Source: Citrus sinensis | Lineage: Eukaryota; Streptophyta; Magnoliopsida; Sapindales; Rutaceae | Assembly: GCF_022201045.2 (NCBI RefSeq) | Contig: NC_068558.1 | Span: forward strand, 49,145,501 to 49,209,500 | Direction of reading: 5' to 3' | DNA: 64,000 nt | In this document: positions 13,101 through 30,011 of the stretch, piece by piece | Layout of the letters: the number at the start of each line of letters is the position of its first letter | Position numbering within the stretch: the first letter of the stretch is position 1 | Notes under the pieces: generated by a model | What the model saw: only the letters and a program-made list of their open reading frames with translations | What the model was told of the DNA's origin: nothing | Databases searched by the model: none | Program-made: the position numbers and the translations under genes

Positions 13101-16100
13101 GATGAGGACGACGCGAATTACGTACTGAGAGAAGTACATGAAGGAATTTGCGGAAATCATTCTGGCGGGAGGTCCCTGGCCCACAAGGTTCTAAGGCAAG
13201 GATATTTCTGGCCGACAATGCACCAGGATGCGCAAGAGAAGACCAGGAGTTGTGTAAGCTGCCAGAGTTTTGCAAATTTCTCTAACCAGCCACCAGAGAA
13301 GCTCACCTCCATGACCTCCCCCTGGCCATTTGCTCAATGGGGAATTGATCTGATCGGCCCATTGCCAAAGGCACGAGGAGCAGCAACACATGCAATAGTT
13401 GCTATAGATTACTTCATGAAGTGGATAGAGGTAGAAGCCCTTAGCAGGATCACAGAGAAGAAAACAACAGACTTCGTGTGGAGAAACCTGGTCTGTCGAT
13501 ACGGGATCCCTTATGCCTTGGTAACGGATAATGGCAGGCAGTTCGATAATCACAGCTTCAGGGAGTTCTGCCAGAACCTCGGGATAGAGCTGAAGCATTG
13601 CTCGCCTGCTCACCCTCAATCGAATGGACAAGTAGAAGCAGCCAACAAGACCATCAAGAGGCTTTTGAAAACCAGGCTTGGAGCAAAAAAGGGTGCGTGG
13701 GTTGACGAGCTGTCAGGTGTGCTATGGGCATACAGAACAACCCACAAAACCGCAACTGGGGAGACACCGTTCGCTTTGGCTTTCGGACATGAAGCGGTCG
13801 TGCCGGCTGAGATAGGGACGCCCACACACCGGACAGGTCATTTCAATGAGCAGGAGAACGACGAGCAGACATGTTTGAATCTTGATCTGCTAACGGAAAG
13901 GAGGGAGCAAGCGGCCGAGCGATCAGTCATTTACCAACAGAGGGTTGCTCGGTATTATAACCAGAAGGTGAACATACGGCAATTCAGGGTCGGAGACTGG
14001 GTGCTGAGAAGAGTGAATCAGAGCACCAAAGATTCGACTCAAGGAGTGCTGGGACCGAATTGGGAAGGGCCATATAGAGTCAAGCAGATAGCGGGACACG
14101 GAGCTTACAAGCTGGTTCGCACGGACGGCCACGAGGTGAAACGCCCATGGAACGCAGCACACCTCCGAAAATACTTCCAGTGAGACTTATTGACATTTGA
14201 AAACTATTTTTGCTCATGTTCATTATCGTTTATCTTTCACGCTTTATGTCCAAACAATTTCATGTAAGCCGAATCCTGCCATTAATAGAACGTCGAGGAA
14301 TTTCTTTCGCTTGAAACCGAGGAAATTGTCCAAGGCATGCAAAGGCTCATCAAGTCTCAAAGCCTGTCTTATGGCGAGACAGAAGCCAAGCATGCCAGGA
14401 TCTGCTCGGCCACGAGAAGGCTAGCAGAATCCCAAGCTTTGAAGAAATTATCCAAGGCATGCAAAGGCTCACCAAGTCTCAAAGCCTGTCTTATGGCGAG
14501 ACAGAAGCCAAGCATGCCAGGATCTGCTCGGCCACGAGAAGGCTAGCAGAATCCCAAGCTTTGAAGAAATTATCCAAGGCATGCAAAGGCTCACCAAGTC
14601 TCAAAGCCTGTCTTATGGCGAGACAGAAGCCAAGCATGCCAGGATCTGCTCGGCCACGAGAAGGCTAGCAGAATCCCAAGCTTTGAAGAAATTATCCAAG
14701 GCATGCAAAGGCTCACCAAGTCTCAAAGCCTGTCTTATGGCGAGACAGAAGCCAAGCATGTCAGGATCTGCTCAGCCACGAGAGGGCGAGCAGAATCCCA
14801 ATCCTCGAAGAATCCAAGGCATGCAAAGGCTCGACAAAGTCTCAAAGCCTGTTTTAGGGCGAGGCAGAAGCCAAGCGTGCCGGGATCTGCTCGACCGCGC
14901 GAAGGCGAGCCGAATCCCAGGCATTGAAGAATCCCCTAAGGCATGTGGCAAAACCATGAGCCAAGCCAGAACCTGCTCGTCCAGACAAAGATAAGCAGAT
15001 TCTCAACCGAAAATTAATTCGCACTTACAACACAAGAAAGTAATCAAAAACCAGTTTTATTAATTTGTTAATAACTAACAGAGGGGATAATCTTCATGAA
15101 CATTGTTCGTTACAATACAAGAGACACATCAAGAAGATGGTGGATCAGTAAGCCCGGCAGCATCGGTCGGCTGAACCTCCACAGGCACAGGAGGGGTATC
15201 ACCCGTTGCGTCCGGGGGGGTGCTCGCCTCGCCAACATCAGCAGGGACTGCACGAGGAGGAGAGTCTTCCTCCTCGACCACGATCGGCTCTACCCCATCG
15301 GCATCTTCCTTGGCCGCCTCCTCGTCCATATGTTGAGCAACACCAGCTGCAAGGTCGTCCATCTTCAGATCAGGGTGTTGCTTCACAAGGACGGCCATGA
15401 TGCAACGATAGGAATGCCGAAGTCCCTGGTCGTACTGGTGGTCAGCCTCCCTCTCCAAGTTCTCGACCTGAGCTCGGTGGGAGTCGCGGAGAGATTCGAG
15501 CTGAGCCTCATACATAGTCTTCTGCCTTTGCAGATCCCCCTTGACCTTGGTGAGCTCCTCCTCGAGGGAAATGGCTTTTGCTTGAGCAAGTGATTCTTGC
15601 TCTATCAGCTTCAGATTCTCGAGATTCAGCTCCCCTGCTTTCTTCTCGGCAACGTCAGCTCTGGTCGTCGCCGATTGAATATCCTCCTTCATCTTCCGGT
15701 CGTAGCGGCCAACCTTAGCCTTGTAATAGGTGGTCATGCAGCTGAGGTGGAAAGCGCTATGCTGCATGGCCCCCACCAGCTCACCCAAGGTGAGGCCATC
15801 AAAGTCCTCCAGGTCCTTCTTGCTCACGAGTTTAGTTAACTCATTGAGGTAAGGGACCAGGTGTTCTGCTCGGCTGTCAGGTAAGCGAGATCGATGCCCG
15901 ACAGGAGGAGAAGAGGGAGCAGGATCTGTGGCTGCTCCACTAGCTTCCCCGACTTTCACAGGAGCAGAAGGTAAAATCTTCAAGGGTGGGACCTGCTGCA
16001 CGATGTTGGCCCGCTTTGCAGTAGGGGCATCCTTACTCTGGTCCCTCTTCGTGGTTGGAGGTCGGGAACGTTTTCGGGTCAGAGCCCCAATCACAGCGTC

Positions 16101-19100
16101 CTCCATCCTATGGCCAGGAAGTATCAAGCGAGACTCGAGCAAGTTGTATGTAGTTAACAGTTCTCGACTCGAGCAGGAATTGGCTAATACAACCTCGACC
16201 CGTTTGAGCTGGTCAGGTCCAAGCGAGAAGTGGACACCCCAAGAAACTACAACACAAACAGACACTCGGTTAGAGACAAGCAAAAAAAAAAAAAAAAAAA
16301 AAGAGCAAGAACAATTATGGATGCAAGACATCTAGAGCGAGCAGGCAACCTGGGACCGTGAAACGGGGTGGGACGCGACAATCCTTCCCGTCTATTTGTG
16401 CAACTTGACCTCAAGGACCCCCAGCAAAAAAGAATTTCCTCTTCCAAGTCCCACCACCACCGGTCGGAAGATCGGTTATGGGTTTCCGGCTCTTGGTGCT
16501 AGATTGGAAGTAGTACCAGCCGGCATCTTTGGGGCTGCTCTTTAGCTGGTACAGGTGCTTCACCTCATCAACCGTGGGCTCGCTTTGGCAACATCTGTCC
16601 CACAAGATGAACAGACCAGAGAGCACTCTCCACCCATTGGGATTCAGCTGACCAGGAGCTAGATTTAGCCCGTTAAGTATCCGGGCAAAGTAGGGTTGCA
16701 AGGGACACCTCAGCCCGTACTTAAAGCTCTCTAGAAACAGGGTAACGTATCCCCTGGGAGGCCGGCTGGGAGCATCCTTCTTTCCTGGGACCTTGAGAGG
16801 TATCTCACCAGGAATGCTATACCTAAGCCGGAGGTCATTGAGCTCATCAAACGAGGTCGTGCACGTCATGTAATCAATGGCATAATCGCGCGACAAGGCT
16901 CTGCCTCCTACTGTACCCCGTTCTTCTGGTCGTGATGTTCCAGATGGAGACACCTCACCAGAGTCACCTTCCCCATTCTCACTTAAGGTGTCCTCGGAGC
17001 CAGAAGATCCCTCCTCGCCATTGCTTCCGCTGGTGGAGGTTGTTTGGGGGGACATCCTCCTAGCACTAATCCCGACACTAAACCCGATGGGTTCTAAGGG
17101 GATCCCGGGGTCAAAAGCAGGATCAGTGAGCAGACCGGGCAAGAAACTTAGTTCGTCGTCATCAATCTCAACGACTTTCTCCTTACCCTTCGACATTCCC
17201 TAAGCTCTAACCACAACACCACCAACTACTACCCAAACAGAAGAGAAGAGAAATTATCTACAACTATCCGAGACCAAGGAGATAGAAGAAATACCTGAAG
17301 TAATGGTTCAGTCGGTGAAAGTCAGAGATTGAGGCCTTTTATGCCGGAACTTCTTTGCCGGAGAGACAGAGACGGAGACGGAGTGAATGATGAATATGCC
17401 GTTCGAGAGGATTTGGTTTTCCTAATGAGGACGGACTCTTGGGTTGCCAGCATTTAACGGTGCCGAATCCCGAGGGTCTCGTAACCGTCGGTTCGAAATT
17501 CAAATGGAGGGGGGGATTTCTGCCACGTCACCTCGTCCGCAATTAAATGCGACATGACTCTTGGCAGCCTTTTCCGATCCCACGCGAGCGAGTACTAACG
17601 AGTTTCTACTGCTGGTCCACTACATTACCCAACACCAGAAACTGGGGGACCGGTGTTTAGGAGAAATACGTCGACGAGACCAGGCATGGTAAGCGGATAT
17701 CTGATGGCAGAGTTCTGCGAACCGGTATGTCCCGTAAAAGCCTGGTGCGCGGGGGAACAGGAACAGAAATATCCTGCTCACCCACGAGCACGTCATCCAC
17801 GAGGCCAATTTCCTGTAAGAGGCATAAGGCCATTCCGGCTAGAGGTCGAGAGGCGAGGAGACCCGGTCGACGGCAGTCGGCAAGACGGGCTCCCCAGCCC
17901 GAGAATCTAGGTACGACAGCCACGCTTTTCCCAGAACCGTGGCGTAACACACAAGATCTCACAGAACCACGACAGCCACGCTTTCCCCAGAACCGTGGCG
18001 TAACACGCAAGATCTCACAGAACCACGACAGCCACGCTTTCCCCAGAACCGTGGCGTAACACGCAAGATCCCGCGTTTGCCCATAACGCAGCAGTCAGAG
18101 TCCCATACCGTCTCGAAAAAAGCGGAAGACTGGGATTCAGGGGAAGCCTATAAAAAGGTAGCCAACGAAGGTAAAAGGGTTAGCATTTTTGAGATTAAAA
18201 AAGAAATTCAAAAGAAGAGAAAACCACGAAAAAGCCATAAGATCTGTGGCGAGCGTTCCCGGAACCTTCATATCTGACTTGAGCGTCGGAAGGTTTGCGC
18301 CGGGAAAACAACCGGCGTACTCTGACTTGTCTGTGCGCGCAGGAACCTCTGGAGAAGAAGCCTCACGAGAAGACCTTCTGGTCGTGAAGAAGTTGATCGG
18401 GCAGAAATCCTAGTCATAGAACGAGGAGAACCGGAATCCCGCATCAACAATTCCAACCCCAGTGGTTCGAGTGACAGTTGATAACACAAACGTTGGTGAC
18501 AGAATCTGGTCGGTCCAAGGGCGAGCAGATCTCCGCATCAACACCCTCGATCATGTTTTGGTACACAAAAAATACAATATCTTCTGCTATCGCCACACGG
18601 AATTGTAGCAACATTTAGAGCCCCAAATGGGCTGTCTCACTCAAATGTCAGCTAGTTCTATCTAATAAAGGCTGTGAAAAAACTTTTTACCTTTAACTTT
18701 CCCATGTTAGAGGAAACATTGACAATTCTTGGCAAATCTGATAACTGGAGGAGGGGAATAAGTACTTCACACATTCTTTTGGAGCCATAATAGTTAGTCC
18801 GAAGGCATTTTTCAGCTAACTCATAAGTTGGAGTTACTATTTCATTCCATTTGATTGGCTCACCATCCTGCATCATTGAGAAAAAAAATCTTGATCTCAG
18901 AGCCGCTGTTCCCATAACTCTTCCAAACATATATCTGAGTAGATGGAAGTCTTTTAACTTGATTCCATGGAATTGTATTTGTCAGATAGTAACCTTGGAT
19001 CTCTTTGACAAACCATAGTGAGTTAATTCTTTATATTTTTACAGTGTTATCCACTCTGTAGTTTGAACCTTCAAATAGGCCTCCAATTGAAAACGATGGA

Positions 19101-20129
19101 TTTAGGCGATATAACAAATCTGTGCACCAATGTTGTTCAACATCCCTGTAATCGCATCTAGTTTTAAACTCAGGCAATGAGAAATCTCTTATGGAAAAGT
19201 ACCTTAACAAAACCTGACAAAGCATCACCGTCCACACTGACTCCAAAGATTGCTGCATTGTTTACCTGCCAAGAAGTCCAATATTATATTGCTCAGCAAT
19301 CAGCTATATATTGACCAAAAATAGTTACATCTGACGGAGAAAACTAATAGATTCATGTGGTATTCATGAAAATCCCTTTCGTGCAGTAACCTCAGGTTCG
19401 AAGCAAAATTTTAGCACTGAAAAATAAGCGGATAATAACTTAGACCTGGGTTTGTTCTCTAATATCACATTTCACAGTACTGGGATGCTTGTCATCTCCT
19501 AAAACTATAAGCATTGTAGTTTTATCATTAGAACTAGTAACAATTGCAGAAGTTCCACAAAGTCCTATGCTTCTGCTCTCTAACTGTTTAATTATTTAGA
19601 GTCAAATGTTCTAATACAATCATGTTGTGTGGAAACTAAATTAAGAAGATGACAGCACACCAAGTGAAACTAAAAGAAAATATCAAGAAACTGAAGTTGA
19701 ATCATACCAAAATATCAAGCTTTCCAAATTGACTTCGAACAAAATCAGCTAGAGAGTGAATAGTAGCAGGGTCAGCAACATCAAGCTGATGAAAAATCAC
19801 ACTATCAAAGCCAGAGTGTTTAAGTTTTTCAACAGCTTCAAGACCCCTCTTCTCATCTCTGGCTGTTAACACCACAATGATCCCATTTGAAGCTAGTTGC
19901 CTCACTGTTTCATACCCAATTCCCTTATTTGCTCCCGTAACAACTGCATACCTGAATATAGAAAATAGTGTGCCAAAATAGAATAAGAATATAAGGTGAA
20001 TTTATATATTTGTTTGTTTCTTGTCCGATGCTTGATAAAACAAGGAGTATTAAGAGTAACCTGAAATAAAAGCAAACGCAAGGAAATGACAAAAAATATT
20101 TATATACACCTTTTAGTTGCTTCTGCCAT
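7111..20129 (-). CDS. SDR tandem copy 3, with an 11-kb retroelement in intron 4
   Basis: Exons are 20129-20110, 19951-19708, 19265-19203, 18867-18691 and 7491-7111, giving 294 aa without any break. The protein opens MAEATKR, then TGANKGIG, an NNAA variant of the NNAG motif, catalytic Ser in IVNVSS, and Tyr/Lys in YILSKAA. Exon lengths match copy 2 except for 9 extra bases in exon 4 and 3 in exon 5. Intron 4 runs from 18690 to 7492 (about 11.2 kb) only because the Tat element at 7580-18543 landed in it; without the element it would be about 230 bp. The element lies antisense to the gene. Function as for copy 2. Whether the long intron is spliced efficiently is unknown, so this may be intact in sequence but reduced in expression. 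Confidence 0.85.
7580..8469 (+). repeat. 5' LTR of the Tat element
   Basis: It begins TGTTTAGGAG and ends CATCAACA, the same length as the 3' LTR. A TATA-like box TATAAAAA lies at 8075-8082, likely the element promoter. Three tandem units of about 56 bp (7839-7998), each containing GCCACGCTTTTCCCAG or a close variant, sit upstream of it and may be enhancer-like; that role is inferred. Confidence 0.95.
8470..8490 (+). other. Primer-binding site of the Tat element
   Basis: Directly after the LTR the sequence reads TTTTGGCGCCGTCTGTGGGG, the typical primer-binding site form of Tat/Athila-type plant Gypsy elements (a TGGCGCC core complementary to a tRNA 3' end). I did not assign the tRNA. Confidence 0.75.
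14322..14995 (+). repeat. 122-bp tandem repeat array in the Tat 3' region
   Basis: Four near-identical units with period 122 bp start around 14337, 14459, 14581 and 14703 at the shared word GCATGCAAAGGCTC; two shorter, diverged units follow to about 14995. The array lies between the integrase end and the antisense gene. Tat-lineage elements are known to carry variable tandem repeats here, and these can seed satellite DNA. Open frames across the array arise only because 122-bp units lack stops in some frames; I do not regard them as genes. Confidence 0.95.
15129..17196 (-). CDS. Antisense accessory gene of the Tat element (putative gypsy-type transposon domain)
   Basis: On the strand opposite to gag-pol lies a two-part coding region, about 17196-16411 and about 16255-15129, with a GT...AG intron between, as is known for antisense ORFs of Tat-lineage elements. 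The ATG begins [20 protein letters not shown]. The first part has the block [18 protein letters not shown] and then [20 protein letters not shown], which matches the plant domain called putative gypsy type transposon (Pfam PF04195, from memory). The second part has a basic stretch ([12 protein letters not shown], a possible nuclear signal) and a long coiled coil rich in E, K and L. Both parts look whole. The function in the element is unknown. It points the same way as the host SDR gene. Confidence 0.8.
17197..17653. promoter_or_regulatory. Tat 3' untranslated region / presumed promoter of the antisense gene
   Basis: About 457 bp between the antisense start codon and the 3' LTR. It ends with the purine-rich stretch AGAAACTGGGGGACCGG next to the LTR, the likely polypurine tract. 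The promoter of the antisense gene should be here or in the 3' LTR; no clear TATA box was placed. Confidence 0.5.
17654..18543 (+). repeat. 3' LTR of the Tat element
   Basis: An 890-bp copy of the 5' LTR with about eight substitutions and no length change. It carries the same TATA-like box at 18149-18156 and the same three 56-bp subrepeats (17913-18072). It is followed at once by the target duplication CCCTC. Confidence 0.95.
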
Positions 20130-20936
20130 TGATTAAGTTTAGGGAGTGGAACTTTTGGTATGAGGTACCCAACAGGGGATCAGGTAATGAAATTGTGAAC
20201 TTCAAGGAAAGTTGAAACTGTAACAAGAGGTGATAAGCGAATGGGCCGATTCGGGTTTGTTCAAGGCTGGGCCCGGGTCGGGGTATGGTTAGTAAATCCC
20301 GGAGATCTGGGATCCACGTTGCCCATTGATGGACCCATTGGATGCTTTCCAATATTGGATGTTTGGATGAGTATCCAATTATGTTACGGGTTACTGCTTT
20401 TTGTAAGCCGGAAATGGAGCGGAGTATTTAGCAAAATTAAGCCTGAAATGGTCAATTGACACGTCCAGAAAGACAAATAGCTTCAATTTTGATGTTAGTT
20501 CACAGTGGTTTTTAGGTTGATACAAGAAAGAGATCTAAACTTCCAACTTTGGCATTCTTGCCATGTTTTGATTAAAAAACAATAATAATAAAAAATAAAA
20601 AAATTCAAAGATTACGTAATACATCTCCATTTGCTTGGGTGGGTGGGGGGGCGGGGGGGAGGAATTAAGAGGCCAAAAAGCGGCATTGATATAGTACGAC
20701 CATGGACCAGTATTACAATTTATGTCAGTTCTAACAAAATTGAGCGAGAAAACTGGGTATTCATTCGTTAATAGCTGCTAAAAGCTAAACAAATCAGTTT
20801 CAAATGAAGTAAGAGTTTTAAATCTACTATTGAATCTTTAGCCATCTACATTTACAGGCTAAACAAATTATAACGAGGAAAATAAATCAAGAATGTTATG
20901 CTCGACTGTAGAACATTCAACTACAATCTGGGAGCT
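20130..20936. other. Intergenic region between SDR copy 3 and NAD-ME
   Basis: Both flanking genes are on the minus strand, so this holds the SDR copy 3 promoter (near 20130) and the NAD-ME 3' untranslated region (below 20936). A G-rich run (GGTGGGTGGGGGGGCGGGGGG, near 20640) stands out. No exon or RNA gene seen. Confidence 0.5.
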
Positions 20937-26530
<5,594 letters not shown>

Positions 26531-28337
26531 TTCCGCGTCAAGATCTAAGCCAAAGAACAAAAAGGCTTTCCGGAAAAGATCGAAAACAATAACACAAACT
26601 AAAAAGTCCACTTTAATTGCATCGTTTTAGATTTTGACAAAAGGACTGCGTTGTGAAAGCGTTTGTTAGTCAATTTATAGGGATTCGGTTTCTCTTTTTC
26701 TTTGTTAATTTTTTTATTTTTATATTTTTAACTTTTGACCATAATATAATTCTTTGTCTATTTGGTCGTGTGTTATGTGTGGAACGACCATACAGTTTAA
26801 GTTGTTAAGAGCTTGAAAAAGGGAGTGTGATGCAGCTGCCCCGGATTCGTGGGCAGTGAAAGAATGTGCCAAAATAAAGGTCGATGCTGATAGCAGAGGA
26901 CCGGAGGCTGCCCTAGATTAGAAAACGGGTAGTAGGTGTAGATATGGGTATATCTAGATGCTAATCATACAAATTGTGGGCCATCACGGGAACCCTTTTC
27001 TTGAATGGTTTAGGGACATTCGGGTAGGTTATGGGGTGCCATAAGAAAAAATGATTTTTCCCTTTTGATATTTGCCACGTGTTCCACTTATCAATTATCA
27101 TCTATACAGGCTTTTATTTTTTTCGAATTTCATGAATTACTCCGTACGTCTAATGCAGAGATGATAAATTTACATGAACGGTAGGATAGAAATTTCTTTG
27201 GAATTTAGAAGTATAAATTAGTTTTGTACAGACAAAATCGCTCTAACAACAAAAGTTATTTAGACATTTTATCTATAAACAACTTAGATTTTATGTCAAA
27301 TTCACCTTCTTTTGAAGAGAATTTATTAAGTGCAATTTTTAATAGAGCAAAATTATTCTTTCTCACGCCCTTCCCCAGTTGAGTTTTATTATTTAGTCAA
27401 GAATTTTGACGCCTCAGCTTTGGCCAACTTCTTTTTTCTCTTTCTTTTCAACTTCACGGTAATTAGCTATTAAAAGTAACAAAGGCTCAACCACCCCTCC
27501 TTAAATTCGAGGTGACCCCACTCACTAGCGACTCTTCAACCACAGATTTAATAATCTGATGTAACACACATGGCATACAAAAGTTACACCCAACCACTTA
27601 CTATTTAAGTTCTTTGATTGTTAAACTATTTAACAATCAAAGAACTTACTAGTTGTTACAGATCCTTAAAAATCTATGTTGCCGGTCAAGTCAATAGCAA
27701 TACTTCTATTTTAACTTTTTGTAACTATTTAACACTAAAAAATATTCCAATCAAATGGATTGATATTTGATGCTATTCGAATTCAATGGAAGGAGCCTCA
27801 TATCTGCTTAATCACGAATAATGCCTTTAGATTGCCCACGGCTGCGGCAAACTGAAACTGTTATTCTTCTATTATCCACTTTTTTACTTTCCAAATTCCT
27901 CAGGCATTTAGCCCACCACCACCAACTACAGATACGCACGTCATACAACTTGACCTACGGTGTGATACTTTTCATCCTCCAGCTAATAACATTCTTGCCA
28001 ATATTAACATTCCAAAAACTCTTAATTCATGTGCATCACTAAAATCAATAGATGAATGACAACAACATCCATGTCACGACTCGCGATTTCCAACAACAGT
28101 TTTTAACATGTTTATGATGACAACGTAACAAATGGCAACTTATTGATAATATATAATCATCATACCAACCCACTTCACAAGAAGCTGACTCAAATCTTAA
28201 AATCATTGGTAAAGCAAGTCTTAGAAGGCTACTGAAACCATCTGCAATCAAAAGATACAAGCAATTGTTCGCCAAGTTGCAAATAGGATGGATTTGACCT
28301 CTACCAGTACTTTTCTTCTTGGCGGTCCTAGACAACC
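26531..28337. other. Intergenic region upstream of NAD-ME
   Basis: About 1.8 kb holding the NAD-ME promoter (near 26531-26800) and the 3' flank of the small At4g00585-type gene. AT-rich, with a perfect 19-bp inverted repeat at 27607-27647. No coding exon was recognised. Confidence 0.5.
27607..27647. repeat. Perfect 19-bp inverted repeat (hairpin)
   Basis: The left arm AAGTTCTTTGATTGTTAAA (27607-27625) and the right arm TTTAACAATCAAAGAACTT (27629-27647) are exact reverse complements around a 3-base loop. No flanking duplication typical of a transposon was found. Confidence 0.9.
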
Positions 28338-29642
28338 TCAATAGTCTTTGGTTCCAAAATTCTTGCACCAAAGCTGAGAAGGAATCGGCCGAACCGGATG
28401 GTGAGGACGTTGCTGCAAGAAAATAATCCTATTAGCTAGTTGCTGTGAGAAAATAATCCTATTAGCTACTCACCATAGTGACTGCAAACAAAAAAAGTAA
28501 TACAAACACCAGTGAATGTGTTACAGAAGGTGAATGTATTCATCAGCAATACTAAATCCTTAGATAAATGAAAGTTTACTAGCTATATGTTTTGAGAACT
28601 GAAAAAATCGAGAGCTATTTTCCCTTCAGTTCCAAACTAGTTTGCTAAAATAGGTTAACATACCAATTCAAACTAAAGTTCAAGAATGTTACAACAAAAT
28701 GCACCCAACTTAAGTAATCACCACAGAATGTCTCCAGGTTAGTAAGCAACTAGTCATGGGTATGTGCTGCTTGAAAATGACTAACCTCACAACCAACAGC
28801 AACAACTGAAAAGTTACGTAAACAAAGTTATTTCTAAATCATCCATTGATGATATATGCCAGAGCCAGACAACATGTCCTTATCTTTTGTATGGTATACA
28901 GTCATTAATAAATACCAAAAATAAACGATAGCTGAAGAGAAATTTCTATACATCACAGACTCATTAATCAAGGCAACTTGTAGAGCCTGCTTCATTTCTC
29001 TGCCTTAAACACAGACACCCATGAAAAGGGAAACAATGACAAAGGCATTGTTTCCGAAAAATACTTTCCCTCATAAGTGAGAAAGCTGAATACAATTATA
29101 CAACGAGACCATCTTCCCCAACCATTGCATCTTTTGGGGAAAGAAAATAGTCATAATAATCAGAAAGGTGCATATCATATTACATAGATTCCTAGCTTCC
29201 TAGTGAAGTCTCCATTTATGTATTAAGTTCACACTCATTCATTACAAGATGGTATATGTACTTATTCAAGCTAAATTCATAGCGGCAACAATTTCTATCC
29301 ACTTCTAACAAATGCTCCCATTGGTCCGACCTAGTCATTCACATGCACTAAACTAGAACATGATCTAGTATTATTCATCAAAATCGCAAGCATATGGCAG
29401 AAGGACTTGAGATTCCAAAGTATTAATCAAAAAGAGACAAGTAATAGATTTATAGAGACCTCAAGCTCCGCAGATTTCATGGCGATAGGAATGCAAATAA
29501 GGAAAATTCCAGCCATGGCAATGGCAGTGTTGCGCTTCCAGTGCTTAGGCCTGCAGTTTGGCCCACCGGGCATGCTCCAGACCTTCGCCCTAAAATCCCT
29601 GTGGGCCCCCTCTCCTGCGTGTCCATGATCTGCTCCTCCCAT
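28338..29642 (-). CDS. Small single-span mitochondrial-type protein, At4g00585 family
   Basis: Two coding exons, 29642-29460 and 28412-28338, give 85 aa. An untranslated first exon is likely upstream, with a GT...AG intron at 29817-29662. The protein has a His/Gly-rich start (MGGADHGHAGEGAH), a conserved block WSMPGGPNCRPKHW, one hydrophobic span NTAIAMAGIFLICIPIAM (about residues 38-55), and a conserved tail ending LWCKNFGTKDY. It resembles the small plant protein At4g00585, which I recall as listed among mitochondrial complex I proteins; I cannot verify that here. The neighbourhood agrees, since the Arabidopsis gene sits beside NAD-ME2. The role is otherwise unknown. The 3' exon was found from its sequence, not from an open frame with a start. 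Confidence 0.85.
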
Positions 29643-30011
29643 TATTCACCGACTAATTCAACTGCAAAAGAAATCGATCGGATTCTGTTTTTACAAAATC
29701 AAAACCCCTAATTACCCTAATTGCACATTCACAAGCATGTGACATAGTAAATGTTGAGTGTCTAGCTTTTTAATGTTAGTTATCGAGATGATTACGAGGT
29801 GAATTGTTGAAAATTACCTGAGAAAATGTAGGATTCGAGAGGACGATGATGCTTAACGATCTGCTTTTGTGAGAAAACTTTTGTTGGGGGACGAAGATAG
29901 TCACGCACTCTCGCTGTGTTTGTAGTTACGGTGTCGGACGGAGGGCTATTTCGTCTTTTAGGATTTCGCACGTGACGAAAGTAAACTTGAGAGTTCTCAA
30001 GTCTAGACTTA

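Larger units (their letters stand above)
7580..18543 (+). mobile_element. Ty3/Gypsy LTR retrotransposon, Tat lineage, full length and young
   Basis: A 10,964-bp element with two 890-bp LTRs (7580-8469 and 17654-18543), flanked by a perfect 5-bp target duplication CCCTC (7575-7579 and 18544-18548). Parts in order: primer-binding site just after the 5' LTR; gag from 8601 with a CCHC-like knuckle near 10088; protease near 10450-10790 (IDTGSSVDV); reverse transcriptase about 11100-11780; RNase H about 11960-12300; a second, archaeal-type RNase H about 12470-12830; integrase about 13110-14180 with HHCC zinc region, DDE core and a GPY-type end. The second RNase H marks the Tat lineage. A 122-bp tandem array and an antisense gene follow. 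Structure is complete, but gag-pol has about two breaks. The LTRs differ at about 8 of 890 sites (0.9%), suggesting roughly 0.3-0.7 million years at usual plant rates. Confidence 0.95.

Noticed and set aside
14197-14994. Repeated plus-strand open frames of 69-137 codons
   Set aside because: They simply follow the 122-bp tandem array; period 122 is not a multiple of three, so each unit is read in a shifting frame. A gene is unlikely.
15096-16335. Plus-strand open frames opposite the Tat antisense gene
   Set aside because: They are mirror frames of a coherent minus-strand coding region with a coiled coil and show no domain of their own.
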